Assembly: GCA_003242425.1 (NCBI GenBank)
Contig: QGUL01000073.1
Location: forward strand, 1-7,585
Direction: 5' to 3'
From: Pseudomonadota bacterium
Lineage (GTDB): Bacteria; Pseudomonadota; Gammaproteobacteria; Burkholderiales; SG8-39
Length of the DNA: 7,585 bases
In this document: in pieces, positions 5,932-7,585 of the stretch
Position numbering within the stretch: position 1 is the stretch's first letter
Layout of the letters: every line of letters begins with the position of its first letter
Made by a program: the position numbers and the translations under genes
Notes under the pieces: generated by a model
The model's input: the letters and a program-made list of their open reading frames with translations, nothing else
What the model was told of the DNA's origin: nothing
Databases searched by the model: none

Positions 5932-6114
5932 ATGCAACGCCAAACGGAAAAATACTTCGTCGCGAGCGACGGCCAGGAGCCGGTGCGCATCTACTTCGAC
6001 CGCGAAAGCGCCTACGCCTCGGGCGTGCCCTACCTCGATTCCTTCGACGCAAGCGGCCTGCCGGTGCGGCGCTACACCCGCGACAGCGACGGCGAGTACC
6101 TCACCGAATATTGA
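5932..6114 (+). CDS. Small hypothetical protein, 60 residues
   Basis: This is a short acidic, aromatic-rich protein (segments EKYFVASDG, RIYFDRESAYASG, PYLDSFDASG and a C-terminal GEYLTEY) with no recognised domain, signal peptide or membrane segment. The ATG at 5932 is chosen because the frame upstream runs into the terminator hairpin at 5885-5909. The ribosome site is poor (GCGCAGCACATC before the ATG), which lowers confidence. Wobble positions are mostly G or C, as in the flanking genes, and the frame stays open through 61 codons to a TGA. It lies between a terminator upstream and a possible stem-loop downstream, so it may have its own promoter or depend on read-through. It does not resemble its neighbours. 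Confidence 0.6.
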   Translation: MQRQTEKYFVASDGQEPVRIYFDRESAYASGVPYLDSFDASGLPVRRYTRDSDGEYLTEY

Positions 6115-6116
6115 GC

Positions 6117-6155
6117 GGTTGCAAGGCTTCGGCCCTGCACGCTAGCCTTGCCGCC
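6117..6155. other. Stem-loop-forming leader before the dehydrogenase gene, alternative pairings
   Basis: Two mutually exclusive structures are possible in this gap. One is a perfect 8-bp stem, GCAAGGCT (6121-6128) with AGCCTTGC (6144-6151), extended by GG/CC further out. The other is a compact hairpin at 6120-6139, TGCA-A-GGC-TTCG-GCC-C-TGCA, capped by a stable C(UUCG)G tetraloop. There is no T run, so it is not a classical terminator. It could be a weak terminator for the 60-residue frame or an RNA leader; a chance occurrence is possible. Confidence 0.35.
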
Positions 6156-6180
6156 TCGATGTGACGAAAGGGGGTTCAAC

Positions 6181-7191
6181 ATGAAAGCCGTCGGATACCG
6201 CAAATCCCTGCCCATCGAACATGAACACGCCCTGATCGATATCGACGTTCCCGAACCCAGGCCGTCGGGCCGCGATCTGCTGGTCGAGGTCAAGGCGGTG
6301 TCGGTCAATCCCGTGGACACGAAGGTGCGCCGCCGCGCCGAACCGCCGGAAGGCGAGTACAAGATCCTCGGCTGGGACGCCGCCGGCATCGTGCGCGAAG
6401 TCGGCCCGGAAGTGACGCTGTTCAAGCCCGGCGACCGCGTATGGTACGCCGGCTCCATCGACCGCCAGGGCAGCAACGCCGAACTGCAGCTCGTGGACGA
6501 GCGCATCGTCGGGCCCATGCCCAAGAGCCTCGACTTCGCCCAGGCCGCGGCGCTGCCGCTCACCAGCCTCACCGCCTGGGAGCTGATGTTCGACCGGCTG
6601 CAGATCCCGCGCGGCGGGAAGACCGACGCGCGGCTGCTCGTCATCGGCGCCGCCGGCGGCGTGGGCTCGATCATGGTGCAGCTCGCACGTCAGCTCACCG
6701 GGCTCACGATCATCGGCACCGCCTCGCGCCCGCAGACGCAGGACTGGGCGCGTCAGCTCGGTGCCCATCACGTCATCGACCACAGCAAGCCGATCGCCGA
6801 AGAGCTGAAGCGCATCGGCATCCCGCAGGTGGAATACATCGCCAGCCTCACCCACACCGACAAGCACTTCGAGCAGGCCGTCGAGGCGCTGGCGCCGCAA
6901 GGCCGCTTCGGTCTCATCGACGACCCCGAACCCATCGACATCCGCCTGCTCAAGCGCAAGAGCGCCTCGCTGCACTGGGAACTCATGTTCACCCGCGCGG
7001 TCTTTCAGACCGCGGACATGATCGAACAGCACCGCATCCTGACCGAGGTTTCGCGCATGGTGGACGAAGCCAGGATCAAGACCACCGTCGCCGAACACTA
7101 CGGCCGCATCTGCGCCGTGAACCTCAAGCGCGCGCACGCGATCATCGAAAGCGGCCGCGCCATCGGCAAGATCGTGCTGGAAGGCTTCTGA
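6181..7191 (+). CDS. Medium-chain dehydrogenase/reductase, zinc-type ADH-like quinone-oxidoreductase family
   Basis: This 336-residue cytoplasmic NAD(P)H-dependent oxidoreductase belongs to the MDR superfamily and most resembles the group annotated 'zinc-binding alcohol dehydrogenase family protein'. The GroES-like N-terminal domain (about 1-125) includes VEVKAVSVNPVDTKVR, GWDAAGIVREVG and FKPGDRVWYAG. The nucleotide-binding Rossmann domain (about 126-280) has GAAGGVGSIMVQLAR with the glycine motif at 156-162. The usual catalytic zinc pattern of classical alcohol dehydrogenases (Cys and GHE) is absent: GWDAAG stands where GHEAAG would be, and the only Cys is C311. It is therefore probably zinc-independent like quinone oxidoreductases, despite the common family name. 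The ATG at 6181 has AAGGGGG six bases upstream; an in-frame ATG-less extension to 6148 is ignored. The substrate is unknown. It is probably cotranscribed with the methyltransferase-like gene 40 nt downstream. Confidence 0.9.
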   Translation: MKAVGYRKSLPIEHEHALIDIDVPEPRPSGRDLLVEVKAVSVNPVDTKVRRRAEPPEGEYKILGWDAAGIVREVGPEVTLFKPGDRVWYAGSIDRQGSNAELQLVDERIVGPMPKSLDFAQAAALPLTSLTAWELMFDRLQIPRGGKTDARLLVIGAAGGVGSIMVQLARQLTGLTIIGTASRPQTQDWARQLGAHHVIDHSKPIAEELKRIGIPQVEYIASLTHTDKHFEQAVEALAPQGRFGLIDDPEPIDIRLLKRKSASLHWELMFTRAVFQTADMIEQHRILTEVSRMVDEARIKTTVAEHYGRICAVNLKRAHAIIESGRAIGKIVLEGF

Positions 7192-7231
7192 CGAAACGGG
7201 ACGCTGTCTGCCTGGAAGCGAGAGGGAACCG

Positions 7232-7585
7232 ATGAACAGAACACCCGGCTTTGCCGCCCTGCTGCTCTGGCTGTGGGCGCTCTGCTTCGCTGGCATCGCG
7301 GCGGCGCAGGCGCCCGCCACGCACGATCACGGTTTCCACGATGCCGGGCACTGGGCGCGGATTTTCGACAACCCCGATCGCGACACCTGGCAGAAGCCGG
7401 AGGAAGTCATCCGCGCCCTGGAGCTGAAGCCGGACGCCGCCGTGGCCGACATCGGCGCCGGCACCGGCTATTTCGCCGTTCGCCTCGCCCGCGCCGTACC
7501 GAACGGACGCGTGTACGCGGTGGACGTGGAACAGGAGATGGTGGCCTATCTGGAGAAACGGGCGCGGCACGAGGGACTGTCCAAC
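7232..7585 (+). CDS. Exported class I SAM-dependent methyltransferase-like protein, 3' end cut by window
   Basis: The first 118 residues are visible; the frame is open to the last base. Residues 1-26 look like a signal peptide: NR at the start, a hydrophobic core LLLWLWALCFAGIAA, and a likely cleavage after AQA. A His-rich stretch follows (THDHGFHDAGHW, 30-41), then IFDNPDRDTWQKPEEVIRAL. Class I SAM-binding motif I, VADIGAGTGYFAVRLA, lies at 71-86, with an acidic residue ending the second strand in VYAVDVE (94-100). The family is widespread in Proteobacteria and usually annotated simply as a methyltransferase. Why a SAM-binding fold should be exported is unclear, since SAM is cytoplasmic. The start at 7232 is supported by AGAGGG five bases upstream and follows the dehydrogenase by 40 nt, suggesting an operon. 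The substrate cannot be inferred. Confidence 0.85.
   Translation, partial: MNRTPGFAALLLWLWALCFAGIAAAQAPATHDHGFHDAGHWARIFDNPDRDTWQKPEEVIRALELKPDAAVADIGAGTGYFAVRLARAVPNGRVYAVDVEQEMVAYLEKRARHEGLSN

Noticed and set aside
6142..7320. 392-codon minus-strand open frame opposite the dehydrogenase and methyltransferase starts
   Set aside because: It is antisense to two genes with clear motifs and ribosome sites; its composition is typical of shadow frames.
1..7585. CRISPR arrays, insertion-sequence ends, tRNA or rRNA genes
   Set aside because: I saw no spaced direct repeats, no transposase, no terminal inverted repeats with target duplications, and no cloverleaf or rRNA-like segments.

Overview
The window is GC-rich (about two thirds G+C by eye), gene-dense DNA. 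It fits a denitrifying or NO-detoxifying betaproteobacterium, for example Rhodocyclales (Azoarcus/Thauera type) or Burkholderiales (Cupriavidus type). This rests on codon bias and on the gene order norR / norA-norB, which matches the NO-response locus described in Ralstonia eutropha (Cupriavidus necator). The exact taxon is an inference.

Region 1 (1-4948) is a nitric oxide response locus. On the minus strand lie norR, an NO-sensing sigma-54 activator, and two bases behind it a DUF454/YbaN-like membrane protein cut by the window edge. Divergently, on the plus strand, lie norA (YtfE/RIC-type di-iron protein) and norB (single-subunit quinol-type NO reductase), which overlap by 8 nt and end at a strong intrinsic terminator. 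The intergenic region holds three perfect GGT-N7-ACC NorR boxes and a sigma-54 -24/-12-like element just upstream of norA. The proposed circuit is: NO binds the NorR GAF iron centre, NorR on the three boxes activates sigma-54 polymerase, NorA binds or buffers NO or repairs iron centres in the cytoplasm, and NorB reduces NO to N2O in the inner membrane with quinol electrons.

Region 2 (4951-6114) is a set of small genes. There is a convergent PCC/DUF296-domain protein on the minus strand, then a divergent 107-residue Gln- and Cys-containing helical orphan that appears to be an internal duplication, an intrinsic terminator, and a 60-residue orphan.

Region 3 (6115-7585) holds a zinc-independent-looking medium-chain dehydrogenase/quinone-oxidoreductase family protein. 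It is followed 40 nt later by an exported SAM-methyltransferase-like protein that runs off the right edge; the two are probably cotranscribed.

I saw no RNA gene, insertion sequence, CRISPR array or phage feature. The NO locus is a known type of system. The less-described items are the duplicated helical orphan, the exported methyltransferase, the DUF454 gene coupled to norR, and the non-canonical -24 element.
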